Shown: positions 1-11,585, numbered from the stretch's first letter. The stretch: 64,000 nt of DNA from Neodiprion pinetum (GCF_021155775.2 NC_060237.1:15336970-15400969), one strand, 5' to 3'. The notes: generated from the letters alone by a model not told the origin. Program-made: numbers and translations.

Positions 1-950
1 ATTGCTTCATTTGTATTCAGGTATTTGGGAATTTTCTTCTTCTTGGTTTGAAATTACTTTTTTATTTGAATTCAATTATTTTTCTCTCTGAACATAAAAT
101 TTTGGCACGAATCTAAAGTAATTCAAAGTAACTTGACTTATTACAACTCTTCCTAATTCAGTTACATCTCAAATAATTCTCATGATTTCAGTTATCATTG
201 CTAGTGATTCAGTGAATTCTCATTTATTCAGTTATTTTGTGTTAACTCAGGTGAATCGTAATTGATTTACAAACCTATTGACACGTCAATTCAACGAGTT
301 ATTTTTCCTTCGCAGTATTGAAAAATCGGATGTCAATGATAGATTTAAAACTAGTGGAAAAGTTATGTTGCAAAGACACAAAAGATGTTCGGAAAGCATA
401 ATTCTGAAGATCTCAAGCCATATTGATTGAATGAGTAATTATGAACCCTAACGGCATATTAATCATCTAAAATCTCTAGTTTTCGCATACATCGATGATT
501 GGAAGTGTTTTATAACATTAAATCTTAAATCCGCTGATTTATTTGGAGATTGATTTTTATTTTCACTCGTAGATGTGTATCGTAGTATTGTGTGGCTGGG
601 GATTCGCTTATGTTCACACACACGAGTGTGCGTCCGTGGATGTGTGGCTGGCAGCGTGTGCCGCGGCAACAATACCGTGGTCAGCGCCCGAGAAGGGGTA
701 CAACAGGGAGAGAGGGGAGGTGCCGATATTTGATTCGTAAACGAATAATAATAATTTACCCAGATGAACAAAACAGCAATTTCCGTGGCGGCAAATCCAG
801 ATGAAATGGTGCACTCTGATTGGCCTAGCGCTATCGCTTATAATTCAAAAACTATGCGTCGGACGAGCTTCCGGTGAAGAAATTCTCGGTTGGATTTCAG
901 TCAGGTATCACGCTGGCTGGCCCGTGTCCGCCAATTCAGGAACATCCTGT
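1..950. other. Unassigned non-coding sequence
   Basis: I see no credible gene here. Open frames are short and lack recognisable motifs. An AT-rich stretch (1-560) passes into a more GC-rich segment around 600-720. The sequence just before 950 is not retroelement-like, so Gypsy A appears 5'-truncated at about 950. No copy of its LTR, which starts TGTTACG at 6078, is visible here. Confidence 0.5.
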
Positions 951-954
951 ATAA

Positions 955-2444
955 TTAACCTCGTAACAAAATTTAACCATCTCTTTTATGTCCCAGGTGA
1001 TAAATTAGGACACACCAATTTATCTCATCACACCATCCCCACGACGGACAAGACGCCTATTCATTCCAAACAATACCGTTTTCTCAAGATTCACAAAGAC
1101 GAAACCGAATCCCAAGTTGATAAACTACTCAAGCTAAATCTTATCAAACATTCCTCATTTCCGTATAATTCCCCGGTGTGGATCGTTCCAAAAAAACCAG
1201 ATGGTGACGACAATCAACGATGGCGTATGGTAATCGACTACAGACGACCTAACGAGAAAACAGTCGGCGACACATACCTTATGCCCGATATCACGGAAAT
1301 CCTTGACCAGTTTGGCTCAGCTAGACACTATTCCACATTTGACCTTGCTTCCGGGTTTCACCGAATCCCCATGCATCCGGATCATAGCACGAGAACTGCA
1401 TTTTCGACACCTAGAGACCATCATGAATTTTCTCGTATGCCCTTCGGACTGAACAACGCTCCCGCCATGTTTCGAAGGCTCATGGACCAAGTCCTTCTGG
1501 GCCTACAAGACAACGATATGTCCGTATATTTAGATAACATAGTTATTCAGGCTCAAAACTTGCAAGAACATGAAATTAAATCTCGCAAATTAATGAAGCG
1601 ATTAACCGCTGCTGGTTCAACTCTACAGCCAGACAAGTAAGCATTCTTTCGCAAGGAAGTCGTTGACCTCGGACACGTCATAACTGAGTCAGGAGTAAAA
1701 TCCGACACTGGTAAATCCATAGCTGTAAAAGAGTATCCTTTTCCTATAAGTCCCAAAAATGTTAGACAGTTTCTTGGTCTTGTAGGTAACCACCGAAGAT
1801 TTGTTCCGAATTTTGGAAAAATTGCTAAATGCCTTAACAATTTAACGATGAAGGATACCCCTTTCATTTGGACGTCCGAACACCAGTCTGTCTTCAAAAC
1901 CTTCCGCGATTGTTTTTGCAAAGAACAAATTCTACAACACCCGGGCTTCAACAAACCATTTGCGCTCACTACAGACGCCTCAAAATTCGCGATAGGTGCA
2001 GTTCTCAGTCAAGATTCAGACGGTGCCGACCTACCCATAGCATACGAATCCCGAGCCCTCAAGCCCGCTGAGTTAAACTACTCCGTACCTGATAAAAAAT
2101 TTTCAGCCGCCTACTGGAGTATGAATCACTTCCTCCCCTACGTCTATGGTCAGAAGTTCACTTTAATAACAGACCACGAGCCACTGAAATGTGTGAAAAG
2201 CGTCAAGAAGCCTAATTCCCGTTTATTACGATGGAGCTTAGAACTGGCAGAGTACGACTTCGAGACGAAATACAAGTCGGGAAAATCTGTTACCAAGGCT
2301 GATGCTCTGTCCAGGAATGCACCGCCCGACACCGCTCAAATTCTTTCTATGGATGCAAAACGCCCATGTCGAACGACTGAAGCCTCTAGCGATCAACCAA
2401 AAAAACGCACTAAAAAGACTTATCCATATCGCAGATGCCCTTGA
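955..2444 (+). pseudogene. pol: Gypsy A reverse transcriptase-RNase H (broken)
   Basis: The frame shows Ty3/Gypsy RT blocks: a WRMVIDYR-type motif, STFDLASGFHRI (motif A, first catalytic aspartate present), RMPFGLNNAPA and a catalytic-core block. That block reads VYLDN where the family has YxDD, so the second aspartate of the pair is replaced. A TAA stop at about 1638 interrupts the connection region just after the RT fingers and palm. The frame resumes through FLGLVGNHRRF into RNase H, with TTDASKFAIGAVLSQ, ITDHEPLK and KADALSRN. A frame shift lies between about 1640 and 1848. The first 50 codons from the ATG at 801 are not retroviral-like. It is clearly related to insect Gypsy pol proteins and clearly dead. 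Confidence 0.85.
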
Positions 2445-2710
2445 CAGACCACAGACGAGTCCACGAACCCAACTTCGCTGAAACACCCTAAAATCCCAAA
2501 ACCCTGTAAGATGAATACTTCTCTGATTCTTCTGATGCCTCTGATTTTTCCGATGATGAGTTTAGCGATACAGAAGCCCCATTGCTCGTCCAATCCCCCT
2601 CGTTACCCCGGCTCCGATCCCAGTACATCGCCAACCTAAACGCCACCGCGAAACGAATTCTTCAACAAATCCTGGGCCTCATAAAAGATCATACCTGAGC
2701 TATTTTTTAG

Positions 2711-3290
2711 ATTCTTCTCTTAGCTCGGATGACTCACAAACCCCTGAAACTGAATCAGGAACTGATGACTTTTGTCCAGCCTCCGATTTACCGGGCCCAT
2801 CATATAGCGATTTCCTCATAGAAAGCGAAACTTTTCCTCTTATTCTTAACCGACGTATCAAAGAAATAGAAGCTAAACTATTACAGCAAAAGGATAACTT
2901 GGCTCATTTCATATCGGCTGACTGCCAAATGTCAAGAGCAATCGCTTCAAAACTGACAGAACGTAAATTCATAAACCGCGAACAACTTAGTGAATTCGAC
3001 CTGACCATGACTGACGTTATTTTTATAGTCCATGGCTACCGAAAAATATACAACCTAGTTACAGAGCCCTAATACAGTGACAAACCTTTGCCACACTTTT
3101 TTTTTTGACACTATGGTCAAAGTCAGAAACACCTTGCAAAAAGATGGCACAACATCTGTCTCGATACCGTTGATAGGTTGCGGAGTCGACAAATTAGAAT
3201 GGAGTACGGTACGCAAAATGATCCATTATGTTTTTAAAAATTCTAAAATAAGTATCACCGTTTGCCGCCTCGACCCTCCGCTTCCTGCCA
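2711..3290 (+). pseudogene. Macro domain (TARG1/OARD1-like) inside Gypsy A pol
   Basis: After an acidic, Ser/Asp-rich spacer, the frame from about 2880 contains NLAHFISADCQM, then RKIYNLVTEP, and in a neighbouring frame VSIPLIGCGVDKLEW and SKISITVC. These match, in order, the macro-domain pattern of the OARD1/TARG1 type: LAHCISxDCxMGxGIA, a YxLxTK strand, and the MPRIGCGLDxLxW loop followed by an I-x-ITVY strand. Such domains bind ADP-ribose and can remove it from proteins. The frame is broken by a TAA at 3070 and by a shift at the T-run near 3100. It sits between RNase H and the integrase zinc-finger domain, where canonical Gypsy elements have only a tether. The domain assignment is from motif recognition and not from a profile search. 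Confidence 0.65.
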
Positions 3291-3600
3291 CCGCGCGCCC
3301 TTGCATTACACCCCCACCCGTTTATACCAACTCGCCTGACCCTGTCCCTTTCACATCTGGATTACCCCTCCACCACCATTTGCGAAAGAAATCGGAACGT
3401 CCAACTAAACCTGCAGCACCTCGTCCGATTCCATTTCCGCCTCCATCCACTGACGTCATCATGTTCCCTCCTGTTGGGCCTCTGCGTCGCGCTACGAGAT
3501 ACCCCCCGCTACTTCCAGGCCGACGAACCCTTCCTTACACTCTTGTTTTTCTCCCCCTTCGCCTCTCCCGCCCACCTCTGATAACGACGACAGATCCGAC
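3290..3600 (+). other. Proline-rich linker between macro-like modules of Gypsy A
   Basis: The reading frame that carries the end of the first macro domain continues into a segment dense in proline, arginine and serine, up to about 3600. It has no recognisable fold. It separates two macro-like modules and is probably a flexible linker in the ancestral polyprotein. Confidence 0.4.
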
Positions 3601-4176
3601 TTGCTCACAGACCTTGAATACTATACGTGTCCTCAACAATTTGATTCCCATACGAAAATTACGGACCGCAACCATGACAGTGCTCTCAACACTGATAGTG
3701 ATCAAATTAATGACCCTTACGGTTTCGCATACTTCATTGACCACTTGGACGACATAACAGTATCAGACAATGTCAAAGATACCAATGATGGACTTTGGAT
3801 GCTCAAAACCAACTATGCGCACTTCATATCGACAGACTGCGCTTGGATCAAAGATATACCGGCCAAACCTGCCGACGAGAATATCGTTGACCCAAAAATA
3901 GTAATGAGGCCTCGTCCGCGAAAATTTGATATTATGGAAACTGAGCACAATAGTCGACGTATTTTCACCCTAGTATTAAAAACAAAAGGCTCAGATAAAA
4001 GCAACCTATACGACATCTTCAAGCTATTGTCCAAACTGAAAACGGCTTCTGCCGATTCACACCTCAAATCTCTTTACCTCCCGATAATCGATGACAGTTT
4101 AGACGCTCTCGATCCTCGCGTTATCCGAAAACTTCTACCCCATATTTTCGCAGACTAAGAAATTCAAATCATGCTT
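3601..4176 (+). pseudogene. Second, diverged macro-like module of Gypsy A
   Basis: The frame starts acidic and then contains NYAHFISTDCAW, RRIFTLVLKTKG, LKSLYLPIIDDSLDALD and, past a TAA at 4156, a strand of the type I-Q-I-M-L-C. These four blocks align with NLAHFISADCQM, RKIYNLVTEP, VSIPLIGCGVDKLEW and ISITVC of the upstream module, at similar spacing. I therefore read it as a tandem but diverged copy. The GCG of the ligand-binding loop is replaced by DDS, so ADP-ribose binding is unlikely. It runs straight into the integrase HHCC domain. A unique tether with chance resemblance is the alternative. Confidence 0.45.
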
Positions 4177-5245
4177 TGTCGAAACACGACTGTCATCCCA
4201 GACGAATGTTTACGAAAAGAAATGATCAGAGAATGCCACGAATCGTTAGTCGGCGGTCATCGAGGTGTCACTAAAATATATAACCGCATTAGACCAAAGT
4301 ATTTTGGCCCCGTATGAAAGAACACATCCAAGATTCCATAAGAACTTGCGAGAGTTGCCAAAAAAAAAAATTAGTTGGAGTAAAAACCAAATTGCCAATG
4401 ATGATAACGGACACGCCTGCCGATGCATTTGGCAAATTGGCATTAGATATTGTTGGACCTCTACCCCTTACTAAATCGAACAACAAATATCTCCTGACGA
4501 TACAATGCAATTAGACAGAATTCCTGGACTCCATCCCTTTACCTGATGCCACCGCCAAAACTATAGGCGTAGCGTTCGCAAAAGAATACATTACACGTTA
4601 CGGTGCTCTTCGAGCAATACTTACAGACCAAGGACAGAATTTTATCAGCACAGTCATCAAACAACTTTGTAAACTTTTCAACATTAAGCAAATACGAACC
4701 ACAGCTTACCGCGCACAGTCTAATGGATCGCTAGAACGCAGTCACCTTGTTCTCACTGAGCACATTAAGCACTACACGGATGCTGGTAAAGACTGGGACG
4801 CTTACATCCGCTTTGCAATTTATTGTCATAACACCGCGAAGCACGAAGGTACTAACATCACCCCCATCAACTAATATTTGGCTCTTAAGCCAGACTCGCA
4901 ACAGATGCGAACCCTGCCAGCGCGTATACCCGTGACTACGATTCCTTTCTTCTAGAATTATTCGCTAATCTATTCAGCATACGAAAACACGCCGCGTTTA
5001 ACCTACAACAAGCAAAGCATCGTTCCATGATCCATTACGACCATTATGTCAACAGCCGAAATTTCGAAGCAGGTCATTAGGTCTATTTCCTAAATGAAAC
5101 CCGATCCAAATCCGACGACCACAATAAAGAAGTGTGTACGATTCAACGTATAATTGACAATACTAACGCTGAAATGTGGATTACCCCCCGAAAAACTAAA
5201 ATTGTCCATTTCAATAAATTGAAATTGGCACGTTCAACCGACTGA
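4170..5245 (+). pseudogene. int: Gypsy A integrase (broken)
   Basis: The HHCC zinc domain is visible as ECHESLVGGHRG followed, after a shift near 4315, by RTCESCQKK. The catalytic core shows LALDIVGPLP (first Asp), ILTDQGQNF (second Asp) and NGSLERSHL (Glu), which is a DDE integrase. In-frame stops interrupt it near 4316, 4513 and 4875, and the last third lies in another frame. After the core the reading frame peters out through a C-terminal region ending near 5245. This enzyme would insert the retrotransposon cDNA into the chromosome. Confidence 0.8.
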
Positions 5246-5574
5246 TTGACCTGGACCGACGCTTGAACGAATACGAACTTGACCTGTCCAGCTTAGTAGA
5301 CGCTATCCTCTTCGTCCAAAAAGGTATCGTCCACCCTAAGATTCTATCACCAAAACAAATTATTTCCAACCTCAAACATATCTCTCACCCGCGTCGTACA
5401 AAACTCCAAATTCCTACGCGCCATGTCATCCACCACCCGCATCTAGAAATAATACCATTTCCCGGTGACCTGCCTCCTCGCTCTTCGTCGCTGCTCCGGA
5501 CCCAATCGGAAATTGAAAAGACGGAACCAGGCATATCTAAGCTGCGTCAATTGCTCCCCCGAGCGAAGCTTTAG
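5242..5574 (+). pseudogene. Possible env (F-like) fragment of Gypsy A
   Basis: Downstream of integrase, where errantiviruses carry an envelope gene, a frame contains LSSLVDAILFVQKG followed by IVHPKILSPKQII. This resembles the conserved helix and the 'LHP-x-I-L/I-x-P' segment of insect errantivirus and baculovirus F-type envelope proteins. The segment is only about 40 residues long and the rest of the frame does not match. The N-terminal and transmembrane parts are absent, so it is an internal remnant of a deleted gene. The assignment is tentative. Confidence 0.35.
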
Positions 5575-5746
5575 CGATAGCTCTGAACTACTCGAAGTCT
5601 GGCGCTAAGCCTTTCGCTATTAGCAATTATATTCTTTCATTGCCTTATTCTGCTTGTAATAATTTGCAGCCATAATTTAATCATCAGCATGTTGCATAAG
5701 TTTTGTTTATAATATACACAAATCCATCATATATACCACCCCATTT

Positions 5747-5990
5747 ATAAGATGTCATTTAGAAAAATTTTGTTCAAATGTATACTAACCCACTTCCTCG
5801 CGCACTAACATCTAGGCGCTATATTTTAAGACTTTACTTTGTAATATTCTGTAAGTGAGTCAGTACGATAAGATGTCATTACAAATTTTTTTTCATTCAA
5901 ATGTATACTAACCCACTCAAACACGCACTAATATCTTGGCGCTAGATTCCAAGACTTTTCTTTGTGATATTCTGTCAGTGAATCAGTACG
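5747..5990 (+). repeat. Two tandem copies of a ~122-bp unit in Gypsy A 3' region
   Basis: Units 5747-5867 and 5868-5990 both start ATAAGATGTCATT and end GTGA(G/A)TCAGTACG. Both contain AAATGTATACTAACCCAC and a CTTGGCGCTA/CTAGGCGCTA block, with scattered substitutions and small indels. They lie between the env-like remnant and the polypurine tract, so they belong to the untranslated end of Gypsy A. Confidence 0.8.
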
Positions 5991-6055
5991 TTTTATGGCG
6001 TTCCACTTCCTTCCGAACATCCTATTCCGTACCCTCACCGAAAGTTCTTCCCCAA

Positions 6056-6077
6056 GGGGGGGGGGGGGGGGGGGGCG
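6056..6077 (+). promoter_or_regulatory. Polypurine tract of Gypsy A (20-G run)
   Basis: A run of 20 G preceded by AA ends two bases before TGTTACG, the LTR start. Its position and purine content fit the plus-strand priming site for reverse transcription. The run is unusually long and homopolymeric, probably expanded by slippage. Confidence 0.6.
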
Positions 6078-6323
6078 TGTTACGTTCTCCAAACTTCATA
6101 TTCCTTTCCCACACTCTTAGTTACCTTACGCTCTGTAGTCTACTCTTATCGTTCGCGAGTCAGCAGATTCTTCTGTAACTCGCGGCTAACTTGCCTCCTA
6201 AATCCCGCAAAACTGGGCAGATCTATCCTAGCGCTCAAGCAAAATACCTATCCCTCTGAACCAAGACCATACCTTTTTCCCTTGACCGACTCCGTGGTAT
6301 TGACCACTAATGAACAATCATAT
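6078..6323 (+). repeat. Gypsy A 3' LTR, upstream half
   Basis: The LTR begins TGTTACGTTCTCC directly after the polypurine tract. It is cut at 6323 by the insertion of Gypsy B and resumes at 12638. Confidence 0.65.
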
Positions 6324-6539
6324 TGTTACAAAGGGTGAAATCACCCATTTTGTTCCCTTTTAAATGATCTCGTAGTCATCATAGATAAAAGACGTTTACA
6401 AACCTCTTATGTCTTCTAAAAGAATAAGGTTGCTGCGTCAACCTACATTATTGTAAAGACAGTCTATCTCGGGACTTCAAAAGGAGAGCTTCATCACTGA
6501 ATAAATCCGTTTCCTCTTCCAATTTATGGCTGCGTAACA
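6324..6539 (+). repeat. Gypsy B 5' LTR
   Basis: It starts TGTTACAAAGGG and ends GCGTAACA, the usual TG...CA ends. It is followed after one base by the primer-binding site. The partner copy is at 12422-12637. Confidence 0.93.
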
Positions 6540-6540
6540 T

Positions 6541-6560
6541 TGGTGTCAGAAGCGGGATTC
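6541..6560 (+). promoter_or_regulatory. Gypsy B tRNA primer-binding site
   Basis: TGGTGTCAGAAGCGGGATTC lies one base after the 5' LTR. It begins TGG, complementary to a tRNA 3' CCA end, so it is the minus-strand priming site. The exact tRNA species was not verified. Confidence 0.75.
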
Positions 6561-6619
6561 TTCTGAATCTCGACAGAGTTTTGTGTGGATTTCAAGTGAT
6601 ATGAAGTATATACAAAATA

Positions 6620-8250
6620 ATGCAACGATCTCCTACGTCGAGGACATCACGCGCCGAGCGACGAGCTGCCGGGCGCGTTTCGTCCCTTGAACCGGCGTTT
6701 CCTCCTGTTTCTCCTCGTTTGGAAGCTGAGGTTCAGCCCCAGCCGCAACTAGCTCTCTTGGCAGAGCTCATCCAGGGAAACCAAGATTTACTGATGCGAC
6801 AGATACAGCAGCAACAACAACATCGACAACATCAACAACAACATCGACAACAGCAACAACAACACCAACAACTGCTACAACAACAGCAACAAGAACAGCA
6901 GAATCTTCTGCACGAACTCCTCTCGCAACAGCGTCAACAACAAGAAATCGTGTCCCAGGCGCTGATCGGGATTCTGCAAGGTGTGCAGAAGCTTCAGGAG
7001 CGGCCGCAGGAATTCCCAATACGCCCAGTTCCGTCCCCAGGTAGAAGGACTTCTCTTCGTTTAGTCCCGGTCCCAGCAAGGAGGACCTCCATTCATTCAA
7101 TTCCGGATCAATCAAGGTCTGACGCCACTTATGGGGGAGGCGAAATTCCCCCTGTTGCTAAAAATTTTCCACCTGCTCATGTCTCGCGACCAGCTCAGGT
7201 TAGCTCTTTTCCGCGATGCCACGATGTTCCGTCACGTAATATTTCAGAAGTAGTTGAGCCTCCTGTCGCGTCGTCTCATCCTAGCGTAGATATTCAGTCA
7301 GAGTTCCTGGCCTTTTTAAAATTGCGCGGAACCGTCAATGTTCTCCCTCCGCTGACTCAGAGCTCGTTCGGATTCAACCAGGTCTCTGTACCTGCCGCGA
7401 GTATTGTGGAATTGCCCTCGAAACAATCGAATTTGAAACCCGGTTCGTATGACGGTTCGTCTGCTTGGAGTCTATACGAACGTCAGTTCAACATGATTAG
7501 TAAGGTTAATGGTTGGAATCCGTCCCAGAAAGCAGCTAATTTGACAGCGTCTTTATCTGGTCCGGCCTTGGTAGTTCTTGGATCGCTTTCAGATTCGGAT
7601 TCTAAAAATTTCGACAGCATTTGTGCGGCTCTTAAACTTCCGTTTGGCGAAGAACATCTTTCCAAACTTTATTTTACTCCGTTTGAAGATAGACGTCAAG
7701 GGCTCAAGGAAGATTTAGCCTCTCTCGAAAATGACATCGAACGTCTCGCTCGACATTCCCTTACTGATTGTGCGGAAAAGGCTAGAGATCAGATAGCTCG
7801 GGCGAAATTCATTAATGCAATTCGGAATCCGGATCTGCGATATCATCTGATGCTCGCAGCTCCAACTTCTGTACACGAAGCAATTATTGAGGGCTTAGAA
7901 TTAGAAGCCATAAACGAGGCGGATTTAGGTTCACGTCAACTTCATCGATTGAGCCAAGCTGAACATTCAGAAAATTCTTCGTCCCGTCCTTCAGTCAATC
8001 AGCCTAGCTCAGCTTCTCCTCCAGGAGGGAAAATAGTGGTTTCTCTCGGTACAATAGATCAAACTCCAATCGGCCTGTTTCAGAGTGCCAGATTTGCGGC
8101 GTAAGAGGACACATCACGAAGAATTGTTTTAAACTCGACCGTCAGTTGAAGACTGCAGAAGATTCGTGGCGCAAAAATGACTCCAAGAGACCACCCTCTA
8201 ATCCGGTTTGGGCAGCGCAACCTTCTGTTCCTCAGAATTCGGGAAACTAG
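6620..8250 (+). pseudogene. gag: Gypsy B Gag with zinc knuckle in a shifted frame
   Basis: The first frame (6620-8104, 494 aa) has a basic, Pro-rich start and then a Gln/His tract (residues about 62-115) of mixed CAA/CAG/CAT codons. Next comes a retrotransposon capsid region with GSYDGSSAWSLYERQF and ARAKFINAIRNPDLRYHL. It ends before the nucleocapsid motif. The CCHC knuckle CQICGVRGHITKNC (from 8086) is in the -1 frame relative to this ORF. That frame is open from about 8008 and stops at TAG 8248-8250. A one-base indel between about 8008 and 8104 in this copy explains the mismatch best. Gag would form the intracellular particle and bind the RNA genome. Confidence 0.8.
8241..8250 (+). promoter_or_regulatory. 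-1 frameshift site GGGAAAC-TAG at Gypsy B gag/pol junction
   Basis: In the zinc-knuckle frame the codons read tcG GGA AAC TAG: a canonical X-XXY-YYZ slippery heptamer directly followed by the gag stop. Slipping back one base enters the frame (CTA GCT ACC ...) that carries the protease and RT. Such sites let a small fraction of ribosomes make Gag-Pol. The heptamer type is well known from retroviruses and luteoviruses; its use here is inferred. Confidence 0.7.
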
Positions 8251-11200
8251 CTACCGATGTTTCGAAAGGGCGGATATCATCGGTTTCTTCCAAGTTCCTT
8301 AGCCCTATTACTTCACAGTTCGTAGTTAGAGGCCTGCGTCGTACCGGCCGATATGCTAAAAGTTCCGTTAACGGACTAGGTTGTTTGTGGGTGATAGATA
8401 CCGGAGCCGAAATGTCCGTTGTTCGTCCTGATATGATTTCGTCTCTCGCTTCAATTTATCCTTCTCTGTCTATTCGCACTGCTACCGGAGCAACTACCCC
8501 TGTCGTAGGTAAGATGGTCGTGCAGGTAACAGTAGCGGATTGTCTTCAATCCCCACATGAAGTTCTAGTAGCTGATATAGAAGACGAAGGCATTTTAGGC
8601 GTAGATTTTCTTTCCGCTCACAACTGCGTCATTTCTACCGGGGATTCGACTCTCTGTTCTGGTTACCGTGCAATCAACCTCGAAACGTCTGGGTTTATTA
8701 ACTCTTCGCAACAGAAAGAAACCCTCTCGTCTTTGCGCGTTTTAGAACATGTTTCGGACTCTTCAGTCGTTCCTTCTTATCTCACGGAACTCTTTGCTAG
8801 GTCTTCTAAAGATTCAGATATCGCTCAGACTTACAGTCTCGTTTGCCTTTTTAAAGATTTCAAAGAGACTTTTGCTAAAGACTCCGCCGACATTGGGAGA
8901 TGTACCATAGCTAAGCATTCGATAGATGTCGGGAATAACGGTCCGATTAAACAGGCAGCTAGACGGCTTCGTTTAAATGGTCGCAGGGAAGTTGAAAAAC
9001 TAGTAGAGGATATGAGAAAAGCAGATGTTATTGAGCCGTCTTCTAGCCCGTGGGCTTCTCCCATTGTCTTAGTCAATAAAAAAGATGATTCCAAGAGGTT
9101 TTGTATAGATCATAGGAAGTTAAACGAGATCACCAAGAAAGATGCATATCCGCTTCCTCAGATAGGAGATACCCTTGATTTAATTTCTGGTGCCCGTTGG
9201 TTCTCTACAATTGATTTACAGAGTGGTTATTAGCAAGTCAAAATGAATCCATTAGACAAAGCGAAAACAGCTTTTGTCACAGGGTTAGGTGGACCTTGGC
9301 AATTTAGAGTTATGCCTTTTGGCGTTTGTAACGCACCAGCTACCTTCGAAAGAGCGATAGAATTCGCCCTTCAAGGTCTAACTGGCAAGATTTGTTTAGT
9401 TTATCTCGATGACATCATTGTGTTTGGTAAGACTTTTGATGAAGAATTGGAAAATCTTAAGCAGGTTTTTAGTCTTTTTCTCGAAGCTGGTCTAAAAATG
9501 AGTCCCAAAAAATGTCATTTTTTCGAAAAGGAAGTAACTTTTCTCAGACACGTCGTTTCAGCGGAAGGTGTTGAGACAGATCCTTCTAAAATAGAAAAGG
9601 TTTTGAATTGGCCTCGTCCCGATTCAAAAGCAAAGGTTCAAAGTTTCTTAGGACTTTGTACTTATTACAGACGTTTCGTTAAGAGCTTTGCTTCTATAGC
9701 GAGACCTCTCCATGCTCTTACAGGAATTAAAGTTGTTTTCGATTGGACCCCCGAATGCGAAGGAGCCTTTGTTCTCCTTAAAAAATTATTGACTTCGTCA
9801 CCGATATTAGCTTATCCCATCACCGATTCTCAATTCATCGTAGATTCTGACGCTTCTCTCTGTGGTATAGGTGGGGTTTTGTCTCAAATTCAGGATAACC
9901 AAGAGCGCGTTATTAGTTATTTCAGTCGGGTCTTGTCTAAACCAGAACGCAATTATTGTGTTACCCGTAGGGAATTATTAGCGATGGTAAAATCTATTTG
10001 CCATTTCCATCATTATCTTTATGGAAGGAAATTTTTGATTCGGACAGACAATGCTTCTTTAACTTAGCTTCTTTCGTTCAAATTACCTGAAGGCCAAGTA
10101 GCTCGATGGTTGGAGAGGTTAGGTCAATATGACTTCGAAATTAAACACCGTCCCGGAGTTCTGCATGGTAATGCTGATGCACTTTCTCGTCGTCCGCGCG
10201 GGGACGATTGCAAACAGTGCTCTCGTTCAAATAAACAGCTAGATCCCTCGCTTAACGTTCGTCAAATTTCTCTCGTTGAAAATAAAGAAGACTGGATCAT
10301 CGCCCAGGGAAAAGATTCAGATCTCCTCCTGGTTCGGAATTGGAAATCCACAGGAGTTAGGCCTCAGTGGGAAGAAATATCTTCTATGAGTCAGTCTTTG
10401 AAAATTTACTGGGCGCAGTGGGACTCCTTGTTTCTTGTCGATCAGTTGCTTTATAGGAAATGGGAATCACCTGACTCCAGGTCGGTACGTTGGCAGCTTC
10501 TGGTTCCTAGAGAAAAGATAACTGAGATTTTGTCAAGCTTTCATGATTCACCTGTTGGTGGCCATTTCGCTTCTAATAAGACTTTAGGTAGGATCAGAGA
10601 AAGGTATTTTTGGGCTCACTGCCGAGCTGACGTTGAAAATTGGTGCAGAACTTGCACGGTTTGTTTAGCCAAGAAGGGACCTCGTGAAAAAGGGAAGAGC
10701 TCTCTTCAAATATATAACGTAGGAGCTCCATTTGAAAGAGTCGCAATGGATATCCTATGCCCTCTTCCTCTTTCTAGGTCAGGAAATCGCTATGCCCTGG
10801 TGATAGCAGATTATTTTACAAAGTGGTTGGAAGTAGTCCCAATTCCGAATCAAGAAACTAGCACCGTTGCTCGAGCTTTCGCTCGAGAATTCGTCTGTCG
10901 TTACGGAGCTCCTCTTGAATTACACACAGATCAGGGTCGAAATTTTGAGTCGAATTTGATGAAGGAGTTCCTTCAAATTTTAGGGATTAGAAAAACTCGT
11001 ACCACCGCTTTGCATCCGCATTCTAATGGAATGATAGAAAGATTGAATAGGACGCTTCTTCGTTATCTTTCTTCTTTCGTTGATCAGGATCAGAAAGATT
11101 GGGATAAGTGGATTCCCGTATTTCTTTTCTCGTAACGCTCTGCAATTCACGACACTACCAGTTTTTCTCCAGCTATGATGTTGACAGGTCGGGATCTTCG

Positions 11201-11585
11201 ACTTCCATCAGATTTAGAAAAGGGCGTCAATCCTTCCGTGGCTTCGTCCCAGGTGATTTTTAATTCCGTTTTCCGTCAAAAATTGGACGAGGTTCATGAA
11301 TTTGCTAGGGAAAGAATTAGTATGGTCTCCGATAAGACTAAGGATCGTTATGACATTAGAGCTAGAAATTTAAAATTTGAGAAGGGAGATTCCGTTTGGT
11401 TATTTCAACCTCGTCGACAACAAGGGCGTTGTCCCAAACTCCAAAGTAATTGGGAAGGTCCTTATTTTATTGTTGACCGGATTAACGACGTTGTTTTCAG
11501 AATTAGACGTTCCCCTCGTTCGAAATCCAAAGTCGTTCATCTGGATCGCTTAGCTCCTTATCAGTCAAGAGCATCGTTTCAGTAG
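8247..11585 (+). pseudogene. pol: Gypsy B protease-RT-RNase H-integrase (three nonsense codons)
   Basis: The aspartic protease motif IDTGAEMS lies near 8395. RT blocks follow, with FSTIDLQSGY, MPFGVCNAPATFE and the intact VYLDDIIVF near 9405. RNase H shows SDASLCGIGGVL, RRELLAMV and ADALSRR. Integrase has the HHCC finger (HDSPVGGHF ... CRTCTVC), the core AMDILCPLP, HTDQGRNFES and NGMIERLNR (DDE), and a C-terminal domain ending near 11585. In-frame stops lie at 9231-9233 (TAG), 10065-10067 (TAG) and 11133-11135 (TAA). Otherwise the frame is continuous, so this is a relatively young but inactivated copy. It lacks an env gene, and 11586-12421 is untranslated. Confidence 0.92.

Noticed and set aside
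592..814. Short frames on both strands before Gypsy A
   Set aside because: GC-biased local composition, no motif, and overlapping frames on both strands.
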